A stretch of 64,000 nt of DNA from Kitasatospora humi. Lineage in GTDB: Bacteria > Actinomycetota > Actinomycetes > Streptomycetales > Streptomycetaceae. The first letter of the stretch is position 1. Every line of letters begins with the position of its first letter. A program made the position numbers and the translations under genes. Under the pieces are notes generated by a model. That model was given only the letters and a program-made list of their open reading frames with translations, was not told the DNA's origin and did no database searches. Of the stretch, positions 16,645-24,498 are shown piece after piece. Location of the stretch: positions 219,358 to 283,357 of the forward strand of contig NZ_JAJJPA010000004.1 of assembly GCF_020907985.1 (NCBI RefSeq), written 5' to 3'.

Positions 16645-17144
16645 GAGCGCTGGCGATCACCGTGTCCAACCGCGCCGCGGCCGGGGTGTACCCGGACAGG
16701 GGCGGGCCGCTGCTGGTCGAGGGACTGCGCGCGATGGGCTTCGAGACGGACGGCCCGCAGCTGGTGCCGGACGGCGAACCGGTGCTGTCGGCGCTGCGGG
16801 CCGCGGTGGCGGCCGGCTACGACGTGGTGCTGACCACCGGCGGCACCGGGATCTCCCCGATGGACCTGACTCCGGAGATGACGGCACAGGTGATCGACCG
16901 TCAGGTGCCGGGCATCGCCGAGGCGATCCGGGCCCACGGCCGGGACAAGGTGCCGACCTCGGCGCTCTCCCGCGGCCTGGCCGGCCTGGCGGGCCGGACC
17001 GTGATCGTCAACCTACCCGGCTCCACCGGCGGGGTGAAGGACGGCCTGGCGGTGCTGGCTCCGCTGCTCCCGCACGCCGTGGACCAGCTGGCCGGCGGGG
17101 ACCATCCGCGCCCGGCGGCCGGTGCCGAGGGGAGCACCAGCTGA
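16641..17144 (+). CDS. mogA: MogA/MoaB-type molybdopterin adenylyltransferase
   Basis: From the GTG at 16641 the 167-residue product reads VRALAITVSNRAAAGVYPDR, then 'DVVLTTGGTGISPMDLTPEM', the MPT-binding GGTG loop. The end is 'IVNLPGSTGGVKDGLAVLAPLLPHAVDQL'. These are all standard MoaB/Mog motifs. The protein adenylates molybdopterin before metal insertion by a MoeA. It overlaps moaC by four bases, and its TGA overlaps the likely CTG start of the next gene (CTGA), giving a tightly coupled moaC-mogA-acetyltransferase unit. Confidence 0.9.
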   Translation: MRALAITVSNRAAAGVYPDRGGPLLVEGLRAMGFETDGPQLVPDGEPVLSALRAAVAAGYDVVLTTGGTGISPMDLTPEMTAQVIDRQVPGIAEAIRAHGRDKVPTSALSRGLAGLAGRTVIVNLPGSTGGVKDGLAVLAPLLPHAVDQLAGGDHPRPAAGAEGSTS

Positions 17145-17743
17145 GCGGCGGCTGGCCGGTGGAGCTGCGCGAGGGCGAGGTGGTGCTGCGACCGATCCGG
17201 CTGCGGGACCAGCGGGCCTGGCAGGAGGCGAGCCGGCGGAACCGGGACTGGCTGCGGCGCTGGGAGGCCACCGTGCCGCCCGCGCCGGCGGGGCGCGCCG
17301 TCGGACCGCGGCCGACCTACCGGCAGATGGTGCGCTACCTGCGCAGCGAGGCGGCGGCGGGCCGGATGCTGCCCTTCGTGCTGCTCTACCAGGGGCGTCT
17401 GGTCGGCCAGTTGACGGTGGGCGGGATCACCTGGGGTTCGATGTGCTCGGCCAACATCGGCTACTGGATCGACGAGGCGGTGGCCGGGCGGGGCATCATG
17501 CCGACCGCCGTGGCGATGGCCGTCGACCACTGCTTCCAGGGTTTGGGGCTGCACCGGATCGAGGTGTGCATCCGGCCGGAGAACCGGCCCAGCCGCCGGG
17601 TGGTGGAGAAACTCGGCTTCCGCTCCGAGGGGATGCGGCCGCGCTACCTGCACATCGACGGGGACTGGCGCGACCACCTGGTGTACGCGCTGACCGCGGA
17701 GGAGGTCCCCGAAGGACTGCTCCGGCGTTGGCGTTTGAGGTAA
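17141..17743 (+). CDS. rimJ: GNAT acetyltransferase (RimJ-like), probable CTG start
   Basis: The domain is a complete RimJ/RimL-type GNAT: 'LREGEVVLRPIRLRDQRAWQEASRRNRDWLRRWE', 'LVGQLTVGGITWGSMCSANIGYWID', 'AVAGRGIMPTAVAMAVDHCF' (acetyl-CoA loop) and 'ENRPSRRVVEKLGFRSEG'. Homologues start M-x-x-GWP, which here corresponds to a CTG at 17141 (LSGGWPVELREG). That codon overlaps the mogA stop as CTGA, and GAGGGGAG lies 7 bases upstream. The next conventional start, GTG at 17159, would lose six residues and the ribosome binding site. Members acetylate ribosomal-protein N-termini or small amines; the substrate here is unknown. Confidence 0.82.
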   Translation: MSGGWPVELREGEVVLRPIRLRDQRAWQEASRRNRDWLRRWEATVPPAPAGRAVGPRPTYRQMVRYLRSEAAAGRMLPFVLLYQGRLVGQLTVGGITWGSMCSANIGYWIDEAVAGRGIMPTAVAMAVDHCFQGLGLHRIEVCIRPENRPSRRVVEKLGFRSEGMRPRYLHIDGDWRDHLVYALTAEEVPEGLLRRWRLR

Positions 17744-17830
17744 TTGAATAAGTGTTCGAAATTGATATCGATATGGCATCGGCACGCGGTCAAGCGGTCA
17801 CAAATACCGGCAAAATAGTCAGAGAATCAG

Positions 17831-17857
17831 TTTGGCGGGACGACACGCCGCGCCAAA
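17831..17857. promoter_or_regulatory. Palindrome upstream of sepX/glpR
   Basis: TTTGGCG (17831-17837) and CGCCAAA (17851-17857) form perfect inverted half-sites in an AT-rich 150-base gap, about 40 bases before the next GTG. A -10-like TACGGT lies at 17884-17889, so a transcript could be nearly leaderless. The palindrome is a plausible operator; the protein that would bind it is unknown. Confidence 0.45.
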
Positions 17858-17896
17858 TTGCTGACGCCCTTACCCAACGCCCGTACGGTGTGAAAC

Positions 17897-18874
17897 GTGA
17901 GCAGTAGCGGCCTCATCTACGCGGTCATCGTAGGGGCCTGGGCTGCCTATCTGGTGCCCATGTGGCTCCGCAGGCAGGACGAGCTCAACGAATCGCGCCC
18001 GACAGAACGTTTCAGCACCGCCATTCGCCTGCTGGCCGGGCGCTCGGCGCTGGAGCGGCGGGCGTCCCGGGCCCTGGGCGAAGACGACCCCACCGACTCC
18101 GCCGCCGACGGTGCGTCCGACGGCGGTGCCACCGGCGTGCCCGGCGAGATCCCGGCGGCGCTGCCCGCCGCCGAACCGGTCCGCACCGGACGGCTCGACC
18201 GCCGGGCCCGGCTGCTGGCCCGCCGGCGCCGGATGGTCACCCTGCTCTTCGGTGCCTTCGCGCTCGGCACGGTGGTCGCGGCGGTGGCCGGCGTCGCGTT
18301 CCTCTGGGTGCCGGCGCTGCCCGCCGTACTGCTCACCCTCTACATCGGCCACCTGCGCCGCCTGGAGCGCCAGCGCTGCGAGGTCAAGCTCGACCGGGCG
18401 CGGGCGGCGGCGGCCGCCGCGGCCGTGCGCGAGCGCGAGCACGCCAGGGCCCGCGTCGCCGGGACGGCCCCGCTCGCGGTGGCCGAGGAGGCCACCGAGC
18501 CGATCGAGTCGGCCCGGGCGCTCGCCACGGCCCAGGCGCTCGCCTCGGCCGCGGCCGCCGCCGAGGCGGAGCGGCCCGAGTCGGCCGCCCGGCAGGACCT
18601 GGTGGAGACGACCGACCACGAGGAGTGGGTCGACGGGCTGCGTGAGCGGGCCGCCGCCGGGCCGGACTCCTGGGAGCCCGTCCCGGTGCCGCTGCCCACC
18701 TATGTGACCGCCCCCGTCGCCCCCCGGGTCAACCGCGGCCTGGACCTCGCGGCCCCCGGCGCCTGGACGGCGTCGGCGGGCGCCCCCCGCCCCGCGGAAG
18801 CCCCCCGCACCCCGCTGTTCGACCAGTACCAGGACCCGGCCGCCCACACCCGCCCCCGCGCCGCCAACGAGTAG
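17897..18874 (+). CDS. sepX: SepX/GlpR divisome membrane protein
   Basis: The 325 residues start with a membrane segment and charged stop, 'LIYAVIVGAWAAYLVPMWLRRQDELNE'. A linker of about 60 residues and a basic patch (RLDRRARLLARRRRM) follow, and then two adjacent membrane helices (VTLLFGAFALGTVVAAVAG and FLWVPALPAVLLTLYIGHL). A long Ala/Glu-rich cytoplasmic tail ends the protein. This TM layout and the conserved start 'AWAAYLVPMWLRR' match SepX of Streptomyces, a septal membrane protein needed for stable cross-walls, and its relative GlpR of corynebacteria. Glp/MoeA four genes upstream is its known partner in corynebacteria. The GTG has no clear Shine-Dalgarno. Confidence 0.85.
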   Translation: MSSSGLIYAVIVGAWAAYLVPMWLRRQDELNESRPTERFSTAIRLLAGRSALERRASRALGEDDPTDSAADGASDGGATGVPGEIPAALPAAEPVRTGRLDRRARLLARRRRMVTLLFGAFALGTVVAAVAGVAFLWVPALPAVLLTLYIGHLRRLERQRCEVKLDRARAAAAAAAVREREHARARVAGTAPLAVAEEATEPIESARALATAQALASAAAAAEAERPESAARQDLVETTDHEEWVDGLRERAAAGPDSWEPVPVPLPTYVTAPVAPRVNRGLDLAAPGAWTASAGAPRPAEAPRTPLFDQYQDPAAHTRPRAANE

Positions 18875-18950
18875 CCGGGGCGGCGGTACCCCTCCGACCA
18901 GGGGGGTGGTCACGAGCCCCCTCGAAAAGGTGCTAGAGTTTCTTCTCGTT

Positions 18951-19026
<76 letters not shown>

Positions 19027-19035
19027 TGACGACTG

Positions 19036-19098
19036 TTCACGAGTCAGCCTCGTGAAGGGTCACGAGATCCCGCTCGGTCCGCAAGGACCGGGCGGGAT
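19036..19098 (+). terminator. Double stem-loop terminator after tRNA-Ala
   Basis: First stem: TTCACGAG (19036-19043) with CTCGTGAA (19049-19056). Second stem: ATCCCGC-T-CGGTCC (19067-19080), loop GCAA, GGACCG-G-GCGGGAT (19085-19098), followed by TTTCTGTTTTT. The T-run makes the second a classical intrinsic terminator. Confidence 0.88.
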
Positions 19099-19109
19099 TT
19101 CTGTTTTTG

Positions 19110-19406
19110 GCGGGCCTGTTCGAGATGCGGGCGATCCGGGGGTGGGGGCGGCCCATGCCGGTGGGGTTGCCAACGGCGGTGTGACGTAGATCGCTTCGGG
19201 TTTCGCATGAACCGCTCGTCAGCCCGGGGGTGGGGAGGGCCCGTTGAAAGCGGGGCGGCCGGGGCGGGTTGTCGGTGTGCTGTCGTCGATCTGTCGGCGA
19301 TCTGTGGGTGGCTGCTGCGACCTTGAGTGGTGGGTGGTCGCCGCGCATCGGCGCTCCGGCTCGACCGTGCCCGTCCAGTCGCCCTGAGCCTGAGGAGCCT
19401 GCCGCC
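19110..19406. other. Gap without a recognised gene
   Basis: About 300 bases lie between the tRNA terminator and the SDR start. No frame in either direction has family features. The end contains the SDR ribosome binding site (GAGGAG, 9 bases before the ATG). Promoter elements were not obvious. Confidence 0.4.
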
Positions 19407-20357
19407 ATGACCTCCGATCCGCCTTCCCGGAGTTGGGACGTTCGTCGTCTGCCAGGTGCCGAGGGCAGGACCTTCCTGGTCACCGGTGGAAACGCGGGGA
19501 TCGGCTACTTCACCGCGGAACAGCTCGCCGGAACCGGGGCCGACGTCGTGCTCGGCGGTCGGGACCCCGCGAAGGCCGAAGCCGCCATGGCCTCGATCCG
19601 CTCCCGGGTCCCCGGCGCGCGCGTGCGTCACCTCCGGCTGGACCTCGCCGACCTGTCGTCCCTCAGGGCCTCTGTGGACGCGTTGGAGCTCGAACAGCTC
19701 GACGCGGTGGTCTACAACGCCGGAATCGCCCTCGACGAGCCACCGCGTCGCGAAACCCAGGACGGCAACGAGCTCATGTTCGGGACCAACCACCTCGGGC
19801 ACTTCGCGCTGACCCAGTGGCTGGCGCCGCTGCTGTCGGCCGCGCCGGCAGGCCGCATCGTGACGGTCGGCAGTTTCGCGGCCAGGTCCGAGCGACTGGA
19901 CCTGGACGATCCGCAGTCCACCAAGGACTACCGGCCAAAGCGCACCTACGGGCGGTCGAAGCTGGCGCAGATGCACTTCGGCTTCGAGCTCGACCGCCGC
20001 TTGCGGGCCGCCGGCAGCACGGTGCTCAGCGTGGTGGTCCACCCCGGCGGCGCGCTGGATTCCCTCACACCCGCCCGCCCGCCGGTGCACGTGACGACCG
20101 TCGGCGAGCGGCTGAGCGGCCTGCCTGCCGGCCTCTTCGTCCAGGGCAAGCACGCCGGAGCCTGGCCCGCGGTGCGGGCCGTCCTCGACCCGCAGGTGAG
20201 GGGAGGACAGCAGTGGGGACCGAGGGTCTTCGGCCTGCGGGGCAAGCCACGGCCGGAGCCCCGCTACGACAACCTGACCGACACCGCGGTCGCGGCCCGG
20301 CTTTGGGCCGTCAGCTGCGACCTGGCCGACGTCGACCCGAACCTCGGCCTCCCGTAG
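19407..20357 (+). CDS. Short-chain dehydrogenase/reductase (atypical/extended, light-dependent protochlorophyllide reductase-like)
   Basis: From the ATG behind GAGGAG the 316-residue protein has the NAD(P) motif TGGNAGIGYFTAEQLA and 'LDLADLSSLRASVDAL'. Next come 'DAVVYNAGIALDEP' (NAG motif) and 'NHLGHFALTQWLAPLL'. The catalytic Tyr-x-x-x-Lys is in RTYGRSKLAQ, with a Ser in VTVGSFAAR. This matches SDRs annotated as oxidoreductases with dehydrogenase/protochlorophyllide-reductase-like folds. The co-substrate is likely NADP(H), judging from the Arg after the second strand (GGRDPAKAE). Substrate is unknown and the neighbours do not suggest a pathway. Confidence 0.85.
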   Translation: MTSDPPSRSWDVRRLPGAEGRTFLVTGGNAGIGYFTAEQLAGTGADVVLGGRDPAKAEAAMASIRSRVPGARVRHLRLDLADLSSLRASVDALELEQLDAVVYNAGIALDEPPRRETQDGNELMFGTNHLGHFALTQWLAPLLSAAPAGRIVTVGSFAARSERLDLDDPQSTKDYRPKRTYGRSKLAQMHFGFELDRRLRAAGSTVLSVVVHPGGALDSLTPARPPVHVTTVGERLSGLPAGLFVQGKHAGAWPAVRAVLDPQVRGGQQWGPRVFGLRGKPRPEPRYDNLTDTAVAARLWAVSCDLADVDPNLGLP

Positions 20358-20406
20358 GCGTCCCACCGCCGAGACAGCGGTCCGGTGTCTGCCGCCCACT
20401 GGGCTG

Positions 20407-20694
20407 GTGGCCGGCTGGGGCGAGCCGTTCCCGCGCTGGAGCCCGTTCGTCGGCAGCCGTCGGGTGCCCCCACCCGCCGCCGTGATCCCGGTGCTGCTGG
20501 GCGGCCCGGCCCTGGTGGCGATGTTCGACCTCATGCCGCTCGCCTGGGCGGGCATCCTGCCCGAGGCGGGGTCCAGCAGCGGATGGTGGATGGCTCTGGC
20601 CCGGCTGCGCAGCGGCCCGGCGATGCCGTGGGGGCCGATCGTGCCGGCTCTGGCTCGGGCCCTGGCCTACTACCGGCGGCGCCGACCTGCCTGA
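20407..20694 (+). pseudogene. C-terminal remnant of a membrane protein
   Basis: The frame reads GWGEPFPRWSPFVGSRRVPP, then 'AAVIPVLLGGPALVAMFDL', 'WWMALARLR' and 'PWGPIVPALARALAYYRRRR', ending at 20694. Streptomyces has a family of multi-helix membrane proteins whose last ~100 residues have this arrangement: PRW...RRVPP..AAVIPA, two hydrophobic segments, WGP, and a basic tail. The N-terminal two-thirds are missing here and the upstream 50 bases after the SDR stop are open but short. The best reading is a leftover from a deletion. It could also be expressed as a small protein from the GTG at 20407. Confidence 0.45.
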
Positions 20695-20748
20695 CGGGCC
20701 CGCCGGTCCGGCCCGCCGAGCCCGGTCTCCAATGGACCGTTGGCCGAC

Positions 20749-20775
20749 GGGCGCCCGGAGCGGACCAGGGCGCCC
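20749..20775. terminator. Stem-loop between convergent genes
   Basis: GGGCGCCC (20749-20756) and GGGCGCCC (20768-20775), self-complementary, form an 8-bp stem with an 11-base loop just past the MpaB-family gene's stop. Confidence 0.55.
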
Positions 20776-20785
20776 GCGACACGGA

Positions 20786-21961
20786 TCACATGACGTTGCT
20801 CTGGTAGGCGGTGGCCCCCTGCACGTTGGCGGCTATGGCGGTGTACGCCTGGATGTTCGACGCCCGTTCCAGCTCCGCGGCGCCCGGCACCAGCGACTGG
20901 TAGCGGCGGGCCTGGGCATGCCCCGCCGCCAGGGCCGGCAGTGCGGTGGCGGCCCCGGAGCGGGGGATGCCGAGGGCGTCGGCGATCGCGTCCCCGTGGA
21001 AGTGGCGGGCCAGGGCGTTCATCAGGTCCTGCGCCGACTCCTTGGTGAAGGTCGACCGCGGGGCCTGGGCGAGGAACTCGGCCGTGGCGTCGTAGAGGGC
21101 CCTGTTGAGCACCCGGCTGTTGGCGTCGGGTGCGTCGCTGGTTGAGTCCAGCAGGTCCGCGAGCGCCGACGCCTCGGCGTGACTGCGGGTGCCGAGGAAG
21201 AAGCCCTCGTCCAGGCCCAGGAGACGGGCGACGTACCACCAGTACTCGTAGAGGCTCCGCTGCTCCTCCTCGGTCAGGACGAATCCCACGGCGGCCAGGA
21301 AGGAGTACGGCACCACGGTGAAGTCCAGCCAGGTGCGGGCGACGTCCACCTGGTTGATCGGCAGGCCCCAACGCCCGGTGTCCCAGCCGTGCTTGAGCGC
21401 CGTCGCCCGGATCCGGGCGTGCAGCAGGCGTACTTGGACGGTCTGGAGGTAGCCGGTCGCCCCTCGAAGGAGTCCGCCCGGGAGGATCGCGCTGATCTTC
21501 CACAGGCTGGTCTCGGCGAGCCGCCGGGCCGCCATCGTGTCGAGCTGCCCGGTCTGGACGAGGAGCCGGGCGATGCTCGGCGAGCTGTAGGTGTGGGACA
21601 GCGAACCGGCGGAGAACGCGAGCGTGTTCCACAGCGGCGGCACCAGGTGCGCGACCCGGTCACCGGCCGCCAGGGCCTCCCGGTCGACCCAGTCGGGCAG
21701 CGTTTCGAGCTGCTGCAGCAGTGCCCCGATCGCCGGCGGCGGGTCGCCCAGGGTGCTCAGGCCGTCGGCGAGCCCCTGGTTGAGGAGCCGGCGGCCGTCC
21801 TTGCCCAGGGCGTCCAACTCGGCTGTCACGGCGTCGGCGAGCGGGTCGCCCACAGTGAGCATGCGGGCCATGTGCTCGGCCCGCTCGCCGTGCGCTGCCT
21901 TCGCCGCCTCGAAGTTGACGAGGCGCTCGGGGAGCGGGGCGGTGGTGTGGGTCGTCGTCAT
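20786..21961 (-). CDS. Oxygenase MpaB family protein (DUF2236/Lcp-like)
   Basis: The 391-residue all-helical protein has the family's heme-pocket segment 'GYLQTVQVRLLHARIRATALKHGW', where the His of RLLHAR is the expected heme ligand. It also has 'INQVDVARTWLDFTVVPYSFLAAVGFVLTEEEQ', typical of DUF2236. Relatives include the mycophenolic-acid oxygenase MpaB and the rubber-cleaving Lcp. These are b-type haemoproteins that split C=C bonds with O2, but most bacterial members have no known substrate. No secretion signal is visible, so a cytoplasmic or peripheral location is likely. It is a single gene closed by a short stem-loop. Confidence 0.82.
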   Translation of the reverse strand: MTTTHTTAPLPERLVNFEAAKAAHGERAEHMARMLTVGDPLADAVTAELDALGKDGRRLLNQGLADGLSTLGDPPPAIGALLQQLETLPDWVDREALAAGDRVAHLVPPLWNTLAFSAGSLSHTYSSPSIARLLVQTGQLDTMAARRLAETSLWKISAILPGGLLRGATGYLQTVQVRLLHARIRATALKHGWDTGRWGLPINQVDVARTWLDFTVVPYSFLAAVGFVLTEEEQRSLYEYWWYVARLLGLDEGFFLGTRSHAEASALADLLDSTSDAPDANSRVLNRALYDATAEFLAQAPRSTFTKESAQDLMNALARHFHGDAIADALGIPRSGAATALPALAAGHAQARRYQSLVPGAAELERASNIQAYTAIAANVQGATAYQSNVM

Positions 21962-22021
21962 AGATGTGTGATCCGGTCCGGTGAAGGTGTGTCAGTTCGA
22001 ACTGTCTGAAAGGCTACGGGC

Positions 22022-22600
22022 ATGCGATTCGATGCCGTTCCGATGCCGCCCGCCGTCGCCGCCCGGCCGCGGGACGAGCGGGGCTACCCGGTGCCCGCGA
22101 TCACGCCCTGGGAGGACGGGGAGCCGACGTTCGCGCTCACCGACTACGAGCGCAGCGCCCGGTGCGCGCGCCGGCGGGAGTGCTCGGTGTGCGGGGAGCT
22201 CATGGAGCGGGGGCCGGTGTGGCGGGTGGTGGGCACCACCGAGGCCGAGGCGATCGGGCGGGCGCTGGCCGCCGGGGCGCCGTACCGCAACATGGCCCCG
22301 ACCCTGGAGGGGCCGGGGCACCGGGCCTGCATGCTCTACGCGTCGATGGTCTGCCCGTACCTGGCCCGCCCCAACGCCCGGCGCTCGCGGGACGTGCAGG
22401 GGGCGGAGGAGGTGACGGGCGAGCTGGTCCGCGGCAGGGCCCGGGGCACCATGGGGGCGGTGGTCGGCTTCGCGGACTACGAGTTCGCGATCACCGCCAC
22501 CCGGGTGCTGTTCCGGTTCCTGGACGTGGTGGAGTTCCTGCCGCACCAGGAGGCGGCCGACCAGCTGGCCGCGCTCCGGGCCGAGCTTCAGGGGCGGTAG
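22022..22600 (+). CDS. Conserved hypothetical protein with a zinc-ribbon-like Cys pair
   Basis: The 192-residue protein contains 'CARRRECSVCGELMERGPVWRVVG', a Cys-rich knuckle (C-x6-C-x2-C). It continues with 'GAPYRNMAPTLEGPGHRACMLYASMVCPYLARPNARR', with more Cys and a His, and a C-terminal region 'MGAVVGFADYEFAITATRVLFRFLDVVEFLPHQEAADQL'. The pattern resembles uncharacterised Streptomyces proteins with a metal-binding core. I know no function. The 3' end overlaps the convergent lipoprotein gene by 13 bases. The gene is preceded by an AT-richer 60-base gap shared with the divergent MpaB gene. Confidence 0.65.
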   Translation: MRFDAVPMPPAVAARPRDERGYPVPAITPWEDGEPTFALTDYERSARCARRRECSVCGELMERGPVWRVVGTTEAEAIGRALAAGAPYRNMAPTLEGPGHRACMLYASMVCPYLARPNARRSRDVQGAEEVTGELVRGRARGTMGAVVGFADYEFAITATRVLFRFLDVVEFLPHQEAADQLAALRAELQGR

Positions 22601-23751
22601 GCGGGCAGGCCCGGCATGGCGGCGCCGCCCGGGTGCGGGAGCAGCTCGCCGTCGGCAGGCATGGCGGCGGTGCCGTTCGGGGTGCGGACGGTGACCTCCT
22701 TGCCGTCCGGCGAGAAGGCGGGCTCGGTGTAGTCGGTGGTGGCCCCCGGGGTGAGGTCCTGGGGGGTGATCGTGTTCTGGCCCAGCCGCACCTCGAAGAG
22801 GTGGTCGTGGCCGCCGACCGAGCGGACGAAGACCACCTCGTTGCCGTCCGGTGAGAGCGCCGGCTCGGAGCCCTCGGTGAGCTTGTAGCCCTGCTGGCGC
22901 GTGTAGTCGTCGCGGATGTAGACCGAGCCGTCGGCGGTGTTCTCGTAGGCGATGCTGCCATGGGTGCCGCCCACGTTCGCCCAGGTGTTGGCGGTCTGCG
23001 GCAGGGTGACCGGTCCGTTGTCGCCGGGGGCCCCGGCGCTGAGCGGCAGCACCGTGGGGGTGCCGTTGACGGCGTCGCCCCGCACCTGCATCAGCTTGGT
23101 GGTGCCGCCCCGGTCGGCGGTGAAGATGATGGTGTCCCGGTTCGGGAGGCCGATCTGGGGATCGGGCATGGTCATCATCCAGGTGGGGTGCGACCAGGTC
23201 TGGCCGCCGGGGTTCTTGGCGGCCACGATCTGGTCGGTGCCGTCCGGCTTGGCGGTCACCAGGTCGCCGTTGCCGTTGACGAACACCGCCCTGCTGCCGT
23301 CCGGGGCCCAGGCGAGGTCGCGCACCCGGGTGTGGAAGTCGACGACGGAGTCGGGCATCTGCACCAGGTTGGTGCCGTTGCTGATGGTCAGGTGCGGGGT
23401 GCCGGTGCCGCGGGTGGGCGCGCCGGGGCCGCTCGGCGTGGCGCTGCCGCCGGGAGCCGGGGCACCCGTGCGGGTCGCGGACGGCCTCGGGGTGGTGCCG
23501 TTTCCGGTGGGCGTCGAGCCGGCGGCGGGCGTCTGGGCTCCGGGGGCCGACGGGGTGGCGGTGGCCGACGGGACGGCGGCGGGTGACGACGCGGCGGGCT
23601 CGGTGGCGGTGAGCGTCGCGGCGGGCGAGGACGCGGCCGACGGCGCGGCGCCGTCCGGCCCGCAGGCCGTCAGCAGCAGGGTGGAGCCGACGCTCAGCGC
23701 GGCGGTGAGGGCCAGAGCGGCGGCGGAGCCGCGACGACGGCGAACGGCCAT
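22588..23751 (-). CDS. Lipoprotein with PD40/TolB-like beta-propeller
   Basis: From the ATG at 23751 (GGGGGGAAG upstream) a signal peptide 'MAVRRRRGSAAALALTAALS' ends in the lipobox LLTAC. About 120 residues of low-complexity Pro/Ser/Ala/Thr follow. The rest contains propeller repeats: 'VRDLAWAPDGSRAVFVNGNGDLVTAKPDG', 'GSEPALSPDGNEVVFVRS' and 'TEPAFSPDGKEVTVRTPNG'. The SPDG/APDG turns mark PD40 blades. It would be anchored on the outer face of the membrane, and propellers of this type mediate protein contacts. The length is 387. No partner is encoded next to it. Confidence 0.78.
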   Translation of the reverse strand: MAVRRRRGSAAALALTAALSVGSTLLLTACGPDGAAPSAASSPAATLTATEPAASSPAAVPSATATPSAPGAQTPAAGSTPTGNGTTPRPSATRTGAPAPGGSATPSGPGAPTRGTGTPHLTISNGTNLVQMPDSVVDFHTRVRDLAWAPDGSRAVFVNGNGDLVTAKPDGTDQIVAAKNPGGQTWSHPTWMMTMPDPQIGLPNRDTIIFTADRGGTTKLMQVRGDAVNGTPTVLPLSAGAPGDNGPVTLPQTANTWANVGGTHGSIAYENTADGSVYIRDDYTRQQGYKLTEGSEPALSPDGNEVVFVRSVGGHDHLFEVRLGQNTITPQDLTPGATTDYTEPAFSPDGKEVTVRTPNGTAAMPADGELLPHPGGAAMPGLPAYRP

Positions 23752-23857
23752 GGGAACTTCCCCCCGGAAGGTGCGGTGTTCAGCTGGTGTGGGCACCAGT
23801 CTGGCGGCCGCAACGTCCGGTTCCGGTCGGGCGGCCGTCACAGCTCTGTCACAAGCC

Positions 23858-24400
23858 CTACAAGCCCAGGGTGCGGGCCCGCAGCGCCGCCCGTTCCAGC
23901 AGCCGGTGGATGTCGGCCTGCCGGGTGGTGGGCCGGTCGTTGTACTCGTCCGGGGAGTTGACGGGGCGTCCGGTGGCGTGCAGCACCTCCATCACCTGGA
24001 CCCGCGCCGTCTGCACGGTGGCCGGGCGGCCGTAGCCGTGGGCCAGCACGGCCGCCTGGGCGCCGAGCAGGCAGACCCGCCCGTCGGCGTCCCACAGCGC
24101 GCCCTGCAGCCAGCCGGCGGCGGCGAGGTAACGGGAGGTCAGCTCCAGGTGCTGGGCCGCGCTGACCGGCACCGGCCGGGCGGGGCGGCGGGCCAGCCGG
24201 TCCAGCGCGGTGCGGCGGGGGAGCGGGTGCCCGGCGTACCAGGGCTGCACGGTCCGGCCCAGCGGGCAGACGTACGCCACCGGGTGCCGGGCCGGGGCCG
24301 GCAGCCCGGCGAGGTAGGCCTCGATCTCGGCGATCAGGCCGGTGGCATCGACGGTGAGGTCGACGACGGGTGGGGTTGGTGGCAGCAGGGTCGGATGCAC
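23858..24400 (-). CDS. DUF6197-like hypothetical protein
   Basis: The GTG at 24400 has AGAGGAG at good spacing, giving 180 residues. The second half shows a repeated arrangement: 'YLAAAGWLQGALWDADGRVCLLGAQAAVLAHGYG', then 'EVLHATGRPVNSPDEYNDRPTTRQADIHRLLERAA'. Known DUF6197 proteins share the 'GWxQGAxxxxxGRxCLLGA' segment and an 'ND.P...ADI..LLE.A' ending. These are small actinobacterial proteins of unknown role, often present in several copies. The call is by this motif resemblance only. It is followed (in transcription) by the propeller lipoprotein's divergent upstream region, with no shared operon evident. Confidence 0.55.
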   Translation of the reverse strand: MHPTLLPPTPPVVDLTVDATGLIAEIEAYLAGLPAPARHPVAYVCPLGRTVQPWYAGHPLPRRTALDRLARRPARPVPVSAAQHLELTSRYLAAAGWLQGALWDADGRVCLLGAQAAVLAHGYGRPATVQTARVQVMEVLHATGRPVNSPDEYNDRPTTRQADIHRLLERAALRARTLGL

Positions 24401-24498
24401 GGCAGGTCTCCTCTGTCCGTATTTGTGCCGTTTCATCCTGCGGGTCCGGGGTCGCACGCGCACGCAAGCCCCGGGTCCGTGTCGCCTCCGGGGCGGCC

